A DNA stretch of 15,979 nt from an uncultured Saprospiraceae bacterium (GTDB lineage: Bacteria > Bacteroidota > Bacteroidia > Chitinophagales > Saprospiraceae). Made by a program: the position numbers and the translations under genes. The notes beneath the pieces were generated by a model. That model ran no database searches, had not been told where the DNA came from, and was given only the letters and a program-made list of their open reading frames with translations. The stretch's first letter is position 1; every line of letters starts with the position of its first letter. The stretch lies in assembly GCA_938044055.1 (NCBI GenBank), contig CALIQO010000647.1, positions 1-15,979 of the forward strand, written 5' to 3'. Shown here one piece after another: positions 1 to 9,133 of this stretch.

Positions 1-360
1 TTTATAGCCCTGATCATAATCGTAACGGTCATTAAAAAGTTTAGAAAAACCATAAAGACACGAAGCAGTTAAAGTATCATTAGGTATAGCCTTAAAACCA
101 TTTAGGGCTTGTTCTTTTAAATCTATTGCTTTTTCATAATCTTGTTTCCTGCCATAGTAACCAGACAATTGATCGATAAACTTTAGTTTGGTCAATGTAT
201 CTTGACTTGCTAGGTTTTCCTCAAGTAGGAGGATTGCAGCACCTATACCTTCTGTGTCCTCTAATTCATTCGCTTGTTTCAGAAAAGCTACACCTGTTTT
301 TTCTTGACCTTGAATTGAAGAGAATAAAAAGAAACAAATTAGAAAAACGAGATACTTCAT
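1..360 (-). CDS. Secreted TPR-like protein, 3' end outside window
   Basis: Reading the minus strand from ATG at 360 gives 120 open codons that run off the window's left edge, so only the N-terminus is present. It begins with a signal peptide: MKYLVF, a hydrophobic core, then a probable cleavage site near SIQG-QE at about residue 19. The mature part is helical and amphipathic. The stretch around residues 66-92 (SGYYGRKQDYEKAIDLKEQA and the following turn) fits the TPR pattern of small residue, Tyr and Ala positions, so a TPR solenoid is likely. In Bacteroidota such starts often belong to periplasmic TPR sensor domains of histidine kinases or LuxR-type regulators, or to free TPR proteins. The C-terminal part that would decide this is not in the window. 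The gene diverges from agcS, with 196 bases between the two starts. Confidence 0.7.
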   Translation of the reverse strand, partial: MKYLVFLICFFLFSSIQGQEKTGVAFLKQANELEDTEGIGAAILLLEENLASQDTLTKLKFIDQLSGYYGRKQDYEKAIDLKEQALNGFKAIPNDTLTASCLYGFSKLFNDRYDYDQGYK

Positions 361-454
361 ACTATGGAAGATAGTCAATTTTTAAACCATGTTGTTTCTG
401 TCAGCTTATAATTTAACAGTTCGTGCTTTTAATAAAATGGATAGGGATAATAAG

Positions 455-481
455 AATGTCAGTAATGTCGCTACTGACATT
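455..481. promoter_or_regulatory. Perfect 10-bp inverted repeat upstream of agcS
   Basis: AATGTCAGTA (455-464) and TACTGACATT (472-481) are exact reverse complements separated by the 7-base loop ATGTCGC. The repeat lies about 75 bases before the agcS start, in the divergent spacer between two gene starts, and no T-run follows it. A terminator is therefore unlikely. A regulator-binding palindrome or a 5' UTR hairpin are the better guesses. The repeat is directly visible; its role is inferred. Confidence 0.45.
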
Positions 482-556
482 AATAAGGCTTTACTGATAT
501 ATCCATGTTTTCACTTATTGCTCTACCTTCTTGTGTACTGAACAATTTACAGGAAA

Positions 557-2173
557 ATGCACAAGAGAATTTATACTTTAATCGCAATCTATGCGATGGC
601 TTCGTTACCACTCATGAGTCAGGAATCAATAGGTCTAGATCAGAAGATAGATCAGGCGTTTATGCCGTTTGCCGTATGGTGGGAAAACTTTATTTTTTCT
701 GGGTTTTCGTTTTTTGGAATGGATGTTCCCTTCGTTCTTGTATTGCTTTTAACGGGAGCTGCTTTCTTCACTTTTTATTTTGGATTTATCAACGTAAGAA
801 AATTTCCCATGGCTATCCAAGTGGTTAGAGGGAAATATGATGAAATTGAAAAGAGAGCTCCCGCCGATTCTGAGACTGTTCACTCGGTAGATGGTGATGT
901 TATTGATACCATTAAGGATGATCAGCACCATGGAGAAGTTAATCATTTCCAAGCCTTGGCTACTGCTGTTTCCGGAACAGTCGGATTAGGCAATATAGCC
1001 ATGGTTGCTGTGGCTATTTCTCTCGGTGGACCGGGTGCTACCTTCTGGATGATTGTTGCGGGTCTACTCGGTATGTCTTCCAAGTTTGTTGAGTGTACCC
1101 TCGGTGTAAAATATAGAGATATAGATAAGGAAGGAAATGTTTATGGGGGACCTATGTATTACTTGTCTCGCGGGATGAAGGAAAGAGGATTTAAATGGAC
1201 AGGTAAGATTCTTTCCATAATTTTTGCCGTATTGTGTATCGGAGCATCCTTAGGAGGAGGCAATGCATTTCAATCTAATCAAGCTGCAGCACAATTGATA
1301 CAGAGATTCGGAATAACCGGATCGTCGGCTGGATCTATCTTGGGTTTAATTTTCGCTATTCTAGTAGGCATCGTAATTATTGGAGGAATTAAGCGTATTG
1401 CTAAGGTTACTGAGAAGGTGGTTCCCTTGATGGCTGTAATCTATGTAGCTGCAGCATTGTTTATTATACTAAGCAATTTCTCTCTTATAGATGATGCGTT
1501 TTCATTGATCCTCAGTGAAGCTTTTAACCCGAGAGCAACGATTGCTGGAGGCGTAATTGGTGTTATGATCCAAGGGTTCAGACGTGCCGCATTTTCTAAT
1601 GAAGCTGGTGCGGGTTCTGCGGCTATTGCACATTCTGCTGTCAACACGAGGTATGCAGCCTCTGAGGGATTGGTTGCTTTACTAGAACCGTTTATTGATA
1701 CCGTGGTCATCTGCACTATGACAGCATTGGTGATTATTATGTTTAACATCGATGGTGCATTTATGTATGGAGATGTCCAGAATGATATGGTGATGCTATC
1801 GGCTACTGGCGAGCGAATCGGTGGAGTTAATCTTACTTCCATGGCCTTTGATCATGCGATTCCAGGATTCTCTTATGTGCTTGGGATTGCTGTAATCTTA
1901 TTTGCTTTTTCTACGATGTTATCGTGGTCTTATTATGGATTGCAATCTTGGAAGTTTCTTTTCGGTCGCAGCCAAATGGCGGACTTATCGTATAAAATAT
2001 TATTCTTATCATTTACAATTCTTGGTGCAGCAATCACCATGGAAGCAGTCATAAAATTTTCTGATGCCATGATTCTGGCATTGGTGTTTCCAAATATGAT
2101 TGGGCTTCTTTTTCTGTTTCCAATAGTAAAAGGGGAATTGTTGAAGTACTTAGATGCGATAAGGGGAAAATAA
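557..2173 (+). CDS. agcS: Sodium:alanine/glycine symporter, AgcS family
   Basis: Polytopic inner-membrane carrier of 538 residues that should import alanine or glycine together with Na+ (or H+). The family signatures are all present: SGTVGLGNIA (about 139-148), GGPGATFWM (157-165), SSKFVECTLG (174-183) and FSNEAGAGS (346-354). Roughly ten to eleven hydrophobic segments follow one another. The N-terminus (MHKRIYTLIAIYAMASLPLM) looks like a cleavable signal peptide placed before the first core helix. A charged, Asp/Glu/His-rich loop at about residues 92-130 separates the first core helix from the signature region. The ATG at 557 follows AGGAAA directly, and an ATG here keeps the hydrophobic leader. 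No partner gene adjoins it; an alanine-dehydrogenase-like gene lies about 5.3 kb downstream but in another transcription unit. Family assignment is firm; the exact substrate is not visible from sequence. Confidence 0.93.
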   Translation: MHKRIYTLIAIYAMASLPLMSQESIGLDQKIDQAFMPFAVWWENFIFSGFSFFGMDVPFVLVLLLTGAAFFTFYFGFINVRKFPMAIQVVRGKYDEIEKRAPADSETVHSVDGDVIDTIKDDQHHGEVNHFQALATAVSGTVGLGNIAMVAVAISLGGPGATFWMIVAGLLGMSSKFVECTLGVKYRDIDKEGNVYGGPMYYLSRGMKERGFKWTGKILSIIFAVLCIGASLGGGNAFQSNQAAAQLIQRFGITGSSAGSILGLIFAILVGIVIIGGIKRIAKVTEKVVPLMAVIYVAAALFIILSNFSLIDDAFSLILSEAFNPRATIAGGVIGVMIQGFRRAAFSNEAGAGSAAIAHSAVNTRYAASEGLVALLEPFIDTVVICTMTALVIIMFNIDGAFMYGDVQNDMVMLSATGERIGGVNLTSMAFDHAIPGFSYVLGIAVILFAFSTMLSWSYYGLQSWKFLFGRSQMADLSYKILFLSFTILGAAITMEAVIKFSDAMILALVFPNMIGLLFLFPIVKGELLKYLDAIRGK

Positions 2174-2199
2174 GAATTAGTGTATTGCTCTGTAAGTGT

Positions 2200-2223
2200 A
2201 TCTAAAATCTCAATGATTTAGAT
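2200..2223 (+). terminator. Possible weak terminator hairpin after agcS
   Basis: ATCTAAAATC (2200-2209) can pair with GATTTAGAT (2215-2223) around a TCAAT loop, giving about nine base pairs with one bulged A. It starts 27 bases after the agcS stop. The stem is AT-rich and no U-tract follows, so it would be a weak terminator at best. A transcript-end or processing hairpin is an alternative. Confidence 0.25.
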
Positions 2224-2285
2224 CAGATTATGCAGAATAAATGATGTGAAAACAACCTTAAAAATTGGTTCTTTCGGGTGATTTT

Positions 2286-2310
2286 TTTGATGATTCAATA
2301 AACTATTTTG
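2286..2310 (+). promoter_or_regulatory. Weak Bacteroidota-type promoter candidate for the S74 gene
   Basis: TTTG (2286-2289) and TATTTTG (2304-2310) resemble the Bacteroidota -33 TTTG and -7 TAnnTTTG elements. The -7 copy is one base short and the 14-base spacer is shorter than usual. It is the best match in the 165-base gap and lies about 28 bases before the start codon. It is offered only as a candidate. Confidence 0.25.
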
Positions 2311-2338
2311 TGTGCAGTAAACCAGACATCTATCACTT

Positions 2339-4804
2339 ATGCAGAGAATAACTATTGCGCTTTTTATACTATTCACGAGTTTTTCGATCATGGGCCAGCA
2401 AAATGTAGGAGTAGGCACTGCCTCTCCTGATCCGTCTGCCATCCTCGATGTTTCATCTTCTGATAAAGGTATGTTGACCCCTAGGATGGCAACTGTAGAT
2501 CGGGAATCTATTGTGGATCCAGCGGAGGGCTTGATCGTCTTTGATACGTCCACGGATACTTTTTGGTATTTTGACGGAGCCGCCTGGAAAGAGATAGGAG
2601 AACAAGATCCAAGTTTCGGAGGAGACATTCTTGAGATAGACTCTAATCTACTCTCTCTCATACCTAATCCATATCAGATTTCAAGTAATTTCCAGTTCGG
2701 AACATCAAGCCAAAGAATATTGGTAGATGGAGATAAATTTGTTACTAATTCTAGACTTAGAACTTATCTGTTCCAGCTTGTGAATAATGTATGGACCCCG
2801 ATAGATTCGTTGCTAAATTCATCAGAGCGTCTTCTGTATTATAAAAATGATTCATTGATAACAGGGCGGACTGCGGGAACCAATAGTATCAGAGAGTTAA
2901 ATCTATATACAACATTCAATGGAGTTATCAGTCAACAACTAGATTTATTACTACCAGAATTTATACGATCCATATTCATTGAAGGCAATCATTGTTATAT
3001 AGGATATTATGACACGTATAACGGTAATGATCCTCCCCAGATAGGAGCGGTTTCAATTTACGATATGTCTACTATGCCGTGGACACTCACCCAGACCATC
3101 GATCCTCCGACAACGCCATATGTAAATGATAATTTCGGAGAATCCATTTTACTTTCCGATGACATTCTGTATATAGGGTCTTCACAAGGCGGGGTTATAA
3201 GCGGAGGTGTTACTCTAGGTTCGGGAGCAGTCTATATGTATGAAATAGTTTCTGGCAATTGGGAGCTTATGACAACCATCCCATCTCCTATTGCTGATGT
3301 CTCCAGACGATTCGGTTATGAAATATTAACAGATGGAGAAAATATAATAATTGGGTGCAATGATTCTGGGGTTGCGGAAAATCAGCCCATTCATGTATAT
3401 ACAAGGGTAGGTGATTCACTTGAGTTACAATATAATATTGTAAGCCCTTTGAGTGGTGGTCATTTCGGATCTGAAATAATCATTGATAATGAATATATGG
3501 TTGTAGGGAATACCTACCCCATTGATGATAAAATGACGTGTTTTTTATATAAAAAACAAGGGACATGGCAACTAAAACACAGAATGGATATTGGTGTGAG
3601 TTATACTGGAAACGGTACAAGTGTAAAGGGAGGAATTGGACTGAATGAAGATTTTTGGTTTTATGGTGTATCCATAGATTCAGAAGCGGGAAATCACGGC
3701 ATTTACTACCTTGAGAATCAGTTAAGCACCGGCACTAGCTGGAACGATATAAGTGGAATTCCTGAAGGCTTTCTAGATGGAATTGATCATATAGACGATG
3801 CGGATTCTGATCCTAGCAACGAATTCAATACTTCACTTGTGAGAAATGGTAATAATCTAGAACTCACCGATGGTGGCGGCACTCAATCTCTTAACATCTT
3901 AGAATTCCCTAACCAATGGACACCCATCAGTAATTCAATATATTATGACAGTGGAAATGTAGGTGTCGGAAGAATTCCTTCAAGACCTCTTGATGTAATT
4001 GGTACTACACAGATAACCCATAATTCAACAGGAACTAATCCGCATATAAACCTGGTAGAAGATGGAAACACTAATGACGGAGCAAGAATCAATTTCGCGG
4101 GTAGTCCAGAGAAAGATCACTTATGGACATTGTATGGTAAAACAGATAACACAGATGGAGATAGCCGCTTCCATGTCTACTATAACTCAATTGGTAATAT
4201 ATTCACGCTTACGGGTTTAGGAAAGGCAGGGATCAGAGGTACACCCAATACTGACTTGCATGTATTCCATGGAGATAACACAGATGAAGATGGCATGAAA
4301 TTGCAGAATAGGAATGGAGGGAACTGGTGGCGCATGCATTCTTCTTCTAGTGACGGGTTTTTATATTTATATAGTACTGCGAAGGGAACTACTTCCATTG
4401 GACATTTTGACGATAGTTCTGGCACCTACACCCCTGCTTCTGACCGAAAGCTGAAAAAGTCTTTTGCAGACTTATACTTTGACTGGGAATCGTTTATGGA
4501 ATTACAGCCTCTGACGTATCAGTTTAAGGGGAAAGAAAGCAATAGACATTATATCGGAATGGTAGCTCAAGATGTGAAGAAAATATATCCTGAATTGGTA
4601 TCATACTCTGAAGAACAAGATGTACACCATATGGATTATGGAGCTACAGGAGTGATATCCATCAAGGCTACCCAGGAATTGTATAAAGAAAATCAAGCCT
4701 TAAAAAAAGAGCTTGCAGAACTCTATAAGATGTTGCTTGCACAAGGCAATCGGTTGGCTCAGATAGAGGCTGCCATTAACTCGACTGAGGAATCAGAGGA
4801 ATAA
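2339..4804 (+). CDS. Secreted tail-fibre-like protein with beta-propeller and S74 chaperone domain
   Basis: Predicted secreted or surface protein of 821 residues. A signal peptide (1 to about 19, ending SIMGQ) is followed by a tail-fibre-type module (NVGVGTASP...ILDV, 22-38) and a Phe/Trp-Asp-rich stretch (64-86) often seen in Bacteroidota surface proteins. Residues about 120-450 contain seven spaced strand motifs of the form (F-G)-x-x-I-x-x-D/G-x-x-x-x-x-G, for example FGESILLSDDILYIG (266-280) and FGYEILTDGENIIIG (325-339), which suggests a seven-bladed beta-propeller. A DADSDPSNE module (487-495) and two more G-x-x-x-P-x-x-x-L-x-V modules (540-553, 630-643) follow. From 701 the sequence SDRKLK matches the Ser-Lys dyad of the S74 endosialidase-type intramolecular chaperone (S701, K706). 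A coiled coil occupies about 770-812. Family knowledge implies trimerisation and self-cleavage before S701. The ligand is unknown. No phage gene adjoins it, so a cellular adhesin is more likely than a phage fibre. Confidence 0.85.
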   Translation: MQRITIALFILFTSFSIMGQQNVGVGTASPDPSAILDVSSSDKGMLTPRMATVDRESIVDPAEGLIVFDTSTDTFWYFDGAAWKEIGEQDPSFGGDILEIDSNLLSLIPNPYQISSNFQFGTSSQRILVDGDKFVTNSRLRTYLFQLVNNVWTPIDSLLNSSERLLYYKNDSLITGRTAGTNSIRELNLYTTFNGVISQQLDLLLPEFIRSIFIEGNHCYIGYYDTYNGNDPPQIGAVSIYDMSTMPWTLTQTIDPPTTPYVNDNFGESILLSDDILYIGSSQGGVISGGVTLGSGAVYMYEIVSGNWELMTTIPSPIADVSRRFGYEILTDGENIIIGCNDSGVAENQPIHVYTRVGDSLELQYNIVSPLSGGHFGSEIIIDNEYMVVGNTYPIDDKMTCFLYKKQGTWQLKHRMDIGVSYTGNGTSVKGGIGLNEDFWFYGVSIDSEAGNHGIYYLENQLSTGTSWNDISGIPEGFLDGIDHIDDADSDPSNEFNTSLVRNGNNLELTDGGGTQSLNILEFPNQWTPISNSIYYDSGNVGVGRIPSRPLDVIGTTQITHNSTGTNPHINLVEDGNTNDGARINFAGSPEKDHLWTLYGKTDNTDGDSRFHVYYNSIGNIFTLTGLGKAGIRGTPNTDLHVFHGDNTDEDGMKLQNRNGGNWWRMHSSSSDGFLYLYSTAKGTTSIGHFDDSSGTYTPASDRKLKKSFADLYFDWESFMELQPLTYQFKGKESNRHYIGMVAQDVKKIYPELVSYSEEQDVHHMDYGATGVISIKATQELYKENQALKKELAELYKMLLAQGNRLAQIEAAINSTEESEE

Positions 4805-4827
4805 TTAACAACAATAGATTTTATAAA

Positions 4828-4864
4828 AAAAAGGGGAGTCACAATGATTGCGACTCCCCTTTTT
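4828..4864. terminator. Bidirectional intrinsic terminator between convergent genes
   Basis: AAAAAGGGGAGTC (4828-4840) pairs perfectly with GACTCCCCTTTTT (4852-4864) over 13 bp. The loop ACAATGATTGC can extend the stem by a CAA/TTG helix after one mismatch. Read rightwards it gives a GC-rich stem with a T-run ending the S74 gene transcript. Read leftwards the A-run supplies eight U residues (4825-4832) for gyrB. It lies 23 bases past one stop codon and 20 bases past the other. Confidence 0.9.
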
Positions 4865-4884
4865 GTTTTTTGCTTTAAGCACAC

Positions 4885-6828
<1,944 letters not shown>

Positions 6829-6901
6829 TCAGTCTGAATTTTTATTCCCGTAATTATACTGTGATCGCTTTCGCAAATACACAGTTTTTTCAATCTATAT
6901 T

Positions 6902-6916
6902 TTGTGCTTAACACAA
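6902..6916. promoter_or_regulatory. Small palindrome in the gyrB/tsaE divergent spacer
   Basis: TTGTG and CACAA flank CTTAA, giving a 5-bp inverted repeat within the 233-base divergent region (6829-7061), about 74 bases upstream of the gyrB start. It could be a small operator. A repeat of this size arises easily by chance. Apart from it and the A-rich tract just before tsaE, I see nothing defined in this spacer. Confidence 0.2.
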
Positions 6917-7061
6917 TGCGCGAAGATACCAAAATATGACGACTAATTCCTATATATTATGCACTCACTTATCCTTATTTTCTATAGATGTTTCATGCCT
7001 AGATTTAGACTGAGAAGAATAAAAGATGCTTATCTTACAACGCCTATAAAAAATAAAAATA

Positions 7062-7493
7062 ATGACTACTACGAAGTCTCGTTGCATAGAATATAAATTG
7101 ACTGAATTAAATGCAGTTGCAACAGAAATTGTCGACCTTCTACGGACGACACCATTATCCCTATGGGTAGGTGATCTAGGAGCTGGTAAAACAACATTGA
7201 TTAAGGAATGTTGCCGGATTCTCGGGGTAGAAGAGACCATCTCTAGTCCTACATTTTCTCTTATTAATGAATACAAAAGCAATCAACCCATCTATCACAT
7301 AGATTTATATAGAATAGAAACAGCTCAAGAAGCTATGGATTTAGGCATAGAAGACTATATATATTCTGGGCATATCTGCTTTATTGAGTGGCCACAGATC
7401 ATAGAATCTTTACTTCCAGATGAGTTAGTAATCTGTAAGTTGGAAAATTTAGATAATTTTACAAGAAAGCTGGAGATCAACCATCACTTATGA
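7062..7493 (+). CDS. tsaE: tRNA threonylcarbamoyladenosine biosynthesis ATPase TsaE
   Basis: Small cytoplasmic P-loop ATPase of 143 residues. With TsaB and TsaD it supports formation of N6-threonylcarbamoyladenosine at position 37 of ANN-decoding tRNAs. Visible family signatures are the Walker A loop GDLGAGKTT (37-45), the SSPTFSLINEY switch (61-71), the YHIDLYR motif (78-84) and the IEWP motif (108-111). The length is normal for the family. The start ATG is preceded by an A-rich tract (7045-7059) instead of a Shine-Dalgarno site, which is common in this phylum. Its stop codon overlaps the next gene's start (ATGA, 7490-7493), so the two are probably translationally coupled. TsaB and TsaD are not in the window. 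It appears to be the first gene of the run ending near 13459. Confidence 0.95.
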   Translation: MTTTKSRCIEYKLTELNAVATEIVDLLRTTPLSLWVGDLGAGKTTLIKECCRILGVEETISSPTFSLINEYKSNQPIYHIDLYRIETAQEAMDLGIEDYIYSGHICFIEWPQIIESLLPDELVICKLENLDNFTRKLEINHHL

Positions 7494-8719
7494 GCGACGA
7501 AAAGAAAAAGTATAGTTTTTCAGAGTTTTTTACGGAGGGACAGTATCAGACCCAAGTAGAAACGCTTGCCATAACAAGTGAGCGAAAGAAAATCACCATA
7601 GGAGTTCCGAAGGAGATTTCTAAAAACGAAAGCAGAGTAAGTCTGGTACCTAATTCTATAAGGACGCTGGTCGGTTATGGACACAATATCCTTATTGAAT
7701 CTGGAGCAGGAGTCCAGTCTAATTTTTCCGACAACGATTATTCTGAAGCGGGGGCAGAAATTGTACACAGCAAGAAAGAACTCTATGCTTGTGATGTACT
7801 GGTCAAGATTTCTCCTCCCTTAATTGAGGAAATAGATATGATGCACGATGGCCAGACCCTTATTTCTCCTCTTCAGATACCTAGCCTTACCGATGAGTTC
7901 ATTAATAAATTATTGAAAAAGAGAATCACCGCACTCGCTATGGAATACTTGAAATCTGACGATGGAAAGTTTCCTATTGTTAGAATTATGAGTGAGATGG
8001 CAGGTATGAATGCCATAACAACTGCAGCAGAGCTCTTGTCCAATGTTAAAGGAGGACGAGGGGTTTTACTCGGCGGTGTCAGTGGTGTGCCTCCCGCTAA
8101 GGTGGTTATTCTAGGGTCTGGAGTGGTCGGAGAATTCGCAACCAGGACAGCAATCGGATTGGGAGCAGCCGTAAGAATTTTCGATAATGACATCAGTAAG
8201 CTGATGAGGCTGCAGACCATAATAGGACGACAATTACACACATCATCTATCAATCCTGCTTATCTAGGATATCAGCTCATGAGTGCTGATGTTGTAATCG
8301 GAGCGATTCATTCTAGTCATGGTAGAACACCTATATACGTGACAGAAGAGATGGTGAGCAAGATGAAAGAAGGAGCAGTAATAATCGATGTAAGCATCGA
8401 TCAAGGAGGGTGTTTCGAAACTTCTAAGATGACCGATCACTCGACGCCTACCTTCGTAAAACATGGTGTTATCCACTATTGTGTACCTAATATTTCTTCT
8501 AAAGTAAGCCGCACAGCTTCTGTAGCAGTCTCTAATATCATAACACCCTTACTTATCAAAACTGGGGAAGCATCCAACATCGATAGTCTTATGTTCCATA
8601 GTAAAGGAATAAGAAATGGGTGTTATACCTATAAAGGGTGCTTGACTAATGAGTACTTAGGACGACGATTCGGAATTAAATCTACCAAACTTGATCTATT
8701 GCTGGCCTCAAGGATGTAG
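7490..8719 (+). CDS. Alanine dehydrogenase-like NAD(P)-binding oxidoreductase
   Basis: Member of the alanine dehydrogenase / N-terminal transhydrogenase fold, 409 residues. A 34-residue extension precedes the family start at ITIGVPKE (35-42). The Rossmann motif is GSGVVG (209-214), with an acidic D232 beyond it that suits NAD+. Conserved substrate-side residues of classic Ald can be matched: Arg in NESRVSL (R49), Lys in VLVKISPP (K106) and Asp in VSIDQGG (D304). The catalytic His of the usual LHLA motif is replaced by Gln in PLQIPS (Q129). From memory, other Bacteroidota homologues annotated as Ald also carry LQ here, so this may be a subfamily trait. The predicted reaction is reversible oxidative deamination of alanine to pyruvate and ammonia, but the replacement makes the substrate uncertain. 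The gene overlaps tsaE by 4 bases. Confidence 0.85.
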   Translation: MSDEKKKYSFSEFFTEGQYQTQVETLAITSERKKITIGVPKEISKNESRVSLVPNSIRTLVGYGHNILIESGAGVQSNFSDNDYSEAGAEIVHSKKELYACDVLVKISPPLIEEIDMMHDGQTLISPLQIPSLTDEFINKLLKKRITALAMEYLKSDDGKFPIVRIMSEMAGMNAITTAAELLSNVKGGRGVLLGGVSGVPPAKVVILGSGVVGEFATRTAIGLGAAVRIFDNDISKLMRLQTIIGRQLHTSSINPAYLGYQLMSADVVIGAIHSSHGRTPIYVTEEMVSKMKEGAVIIDVSIDQGGCFETSKMTDHSTPTFVKHGVIHYCVPNISSKVSRTASVAVSNIITPLLIKTGEASNIDSLMFHSKGIRNGCYTYKGCLTNEYLGRRFGIKSTKLDLLLASRM

Positions 8720-8770
8720 GGTATTGCCTTTACCATAGGATTTACTTACCTTGCTTTTATAATAGAAATT

Positions 8771-9085
8771 ATGGGATTTATAAAATTTAACAAAGTGCCG
8801 AGGCATAAGCGCTTCGATTTTATACCGAGATACTACGATCCCAAAAAAGAAGAACTAGAAGAAATCGTCGATGCGTATAAGAACAAAGGCGATACCGCTG
8901 GTTCCAAACATCGGATTCGTTCAGGCCTGAGAAGTCGATACAATGCTGACGCTAAGTATAAGTCTGCGGTAAAGCGGTCGGCTAATTTTAGACTCGCATC
9001 GATTATTTTTGTCTTATTTCTTATGGCATATCTACTTTTACAGTCAGATACGATCATGAGGATGGTCGAGGCATTCACAGAATAG
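8771..9085 (+). CDS. Small uncharacterised single-pass membrane protein
   Basis: Protein of 104 residues with no catalytic motif I recognise. It has a basic N-terminus with the motif FIPRYYDPKKEE (18-29), a charged helical stretch, a second basic segment with RIRSGLRSRY (48-57), and one transmembrane helix at about 75-91 (LASIIFVLFLMAYLLL). A short C-terminal tail follows. The strongly positive N-terminal side suggests a cytoplasmic N-terminus. Similar small proteins sit just upstream of mutL in other Bacteroidota. As I recall, some are labelled 'riboflavin synthase subunit beta' in databases, a name nothing in this sequence supports. Gaps of 51 bases to the Ald-like gene and 48 bases to mutL fit co-transcription. 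I cannot assign a function. Confidence 0.8.
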   Translation: MGFIKFNKVPRHKRFDFIPRYYDPKKEELEEIVDAYKNKGDTAGSKHRIRSGLRSRYNADAKYKSAVKRSANFRLASIIFVLFLMAYLLLQSDTIMRMVEAFTE

Positions 9086-9133
9086 AACGGATTCTGTTAC
9101 ATTCGTGTTTTAAATCACAATTAAAGAATAACT

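Noticed and set aside
361..556. Riboswitch (for example glycine type) before agcS
   Set aside because: Only one simple hairpin is present, and the spacer lacks the conserved multi-helix core of such elements.
505..828. Open frame of 107 codons overlapping the start of agcS
   Set aside because: It runs in another frame over strongly conserved agcS sequence, has Cys/Phe-rich composition with no motif, and offers no better start signal.
1441..1842. Minus-strand open frame of 133 codons inside agcS
   Set aside because: It is antisense to the best-conserved part of the symporter and shows no recognisable domain. The same applies to the antisense frames inside ald, mutL and cysS (for example 7873-8253 and 14575-14991).
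2339..4804. S74 protein as a sign of a prophage
   Set aside because: It has a Sec signal peptide, and neighbouring genes are a symporter and gyrB. No capsid, tail, integrase or lysis gene is nearby.
6829..7061. A clear promoter pair in the gyrB/tsaE spacer
   Set aside because: Partial matches to TAnnTTTG exist on both strands (for example TAGATTTA at 7000-7007 and TATATTTTG at 6896-6904), but none has a properly spaced -33 element.
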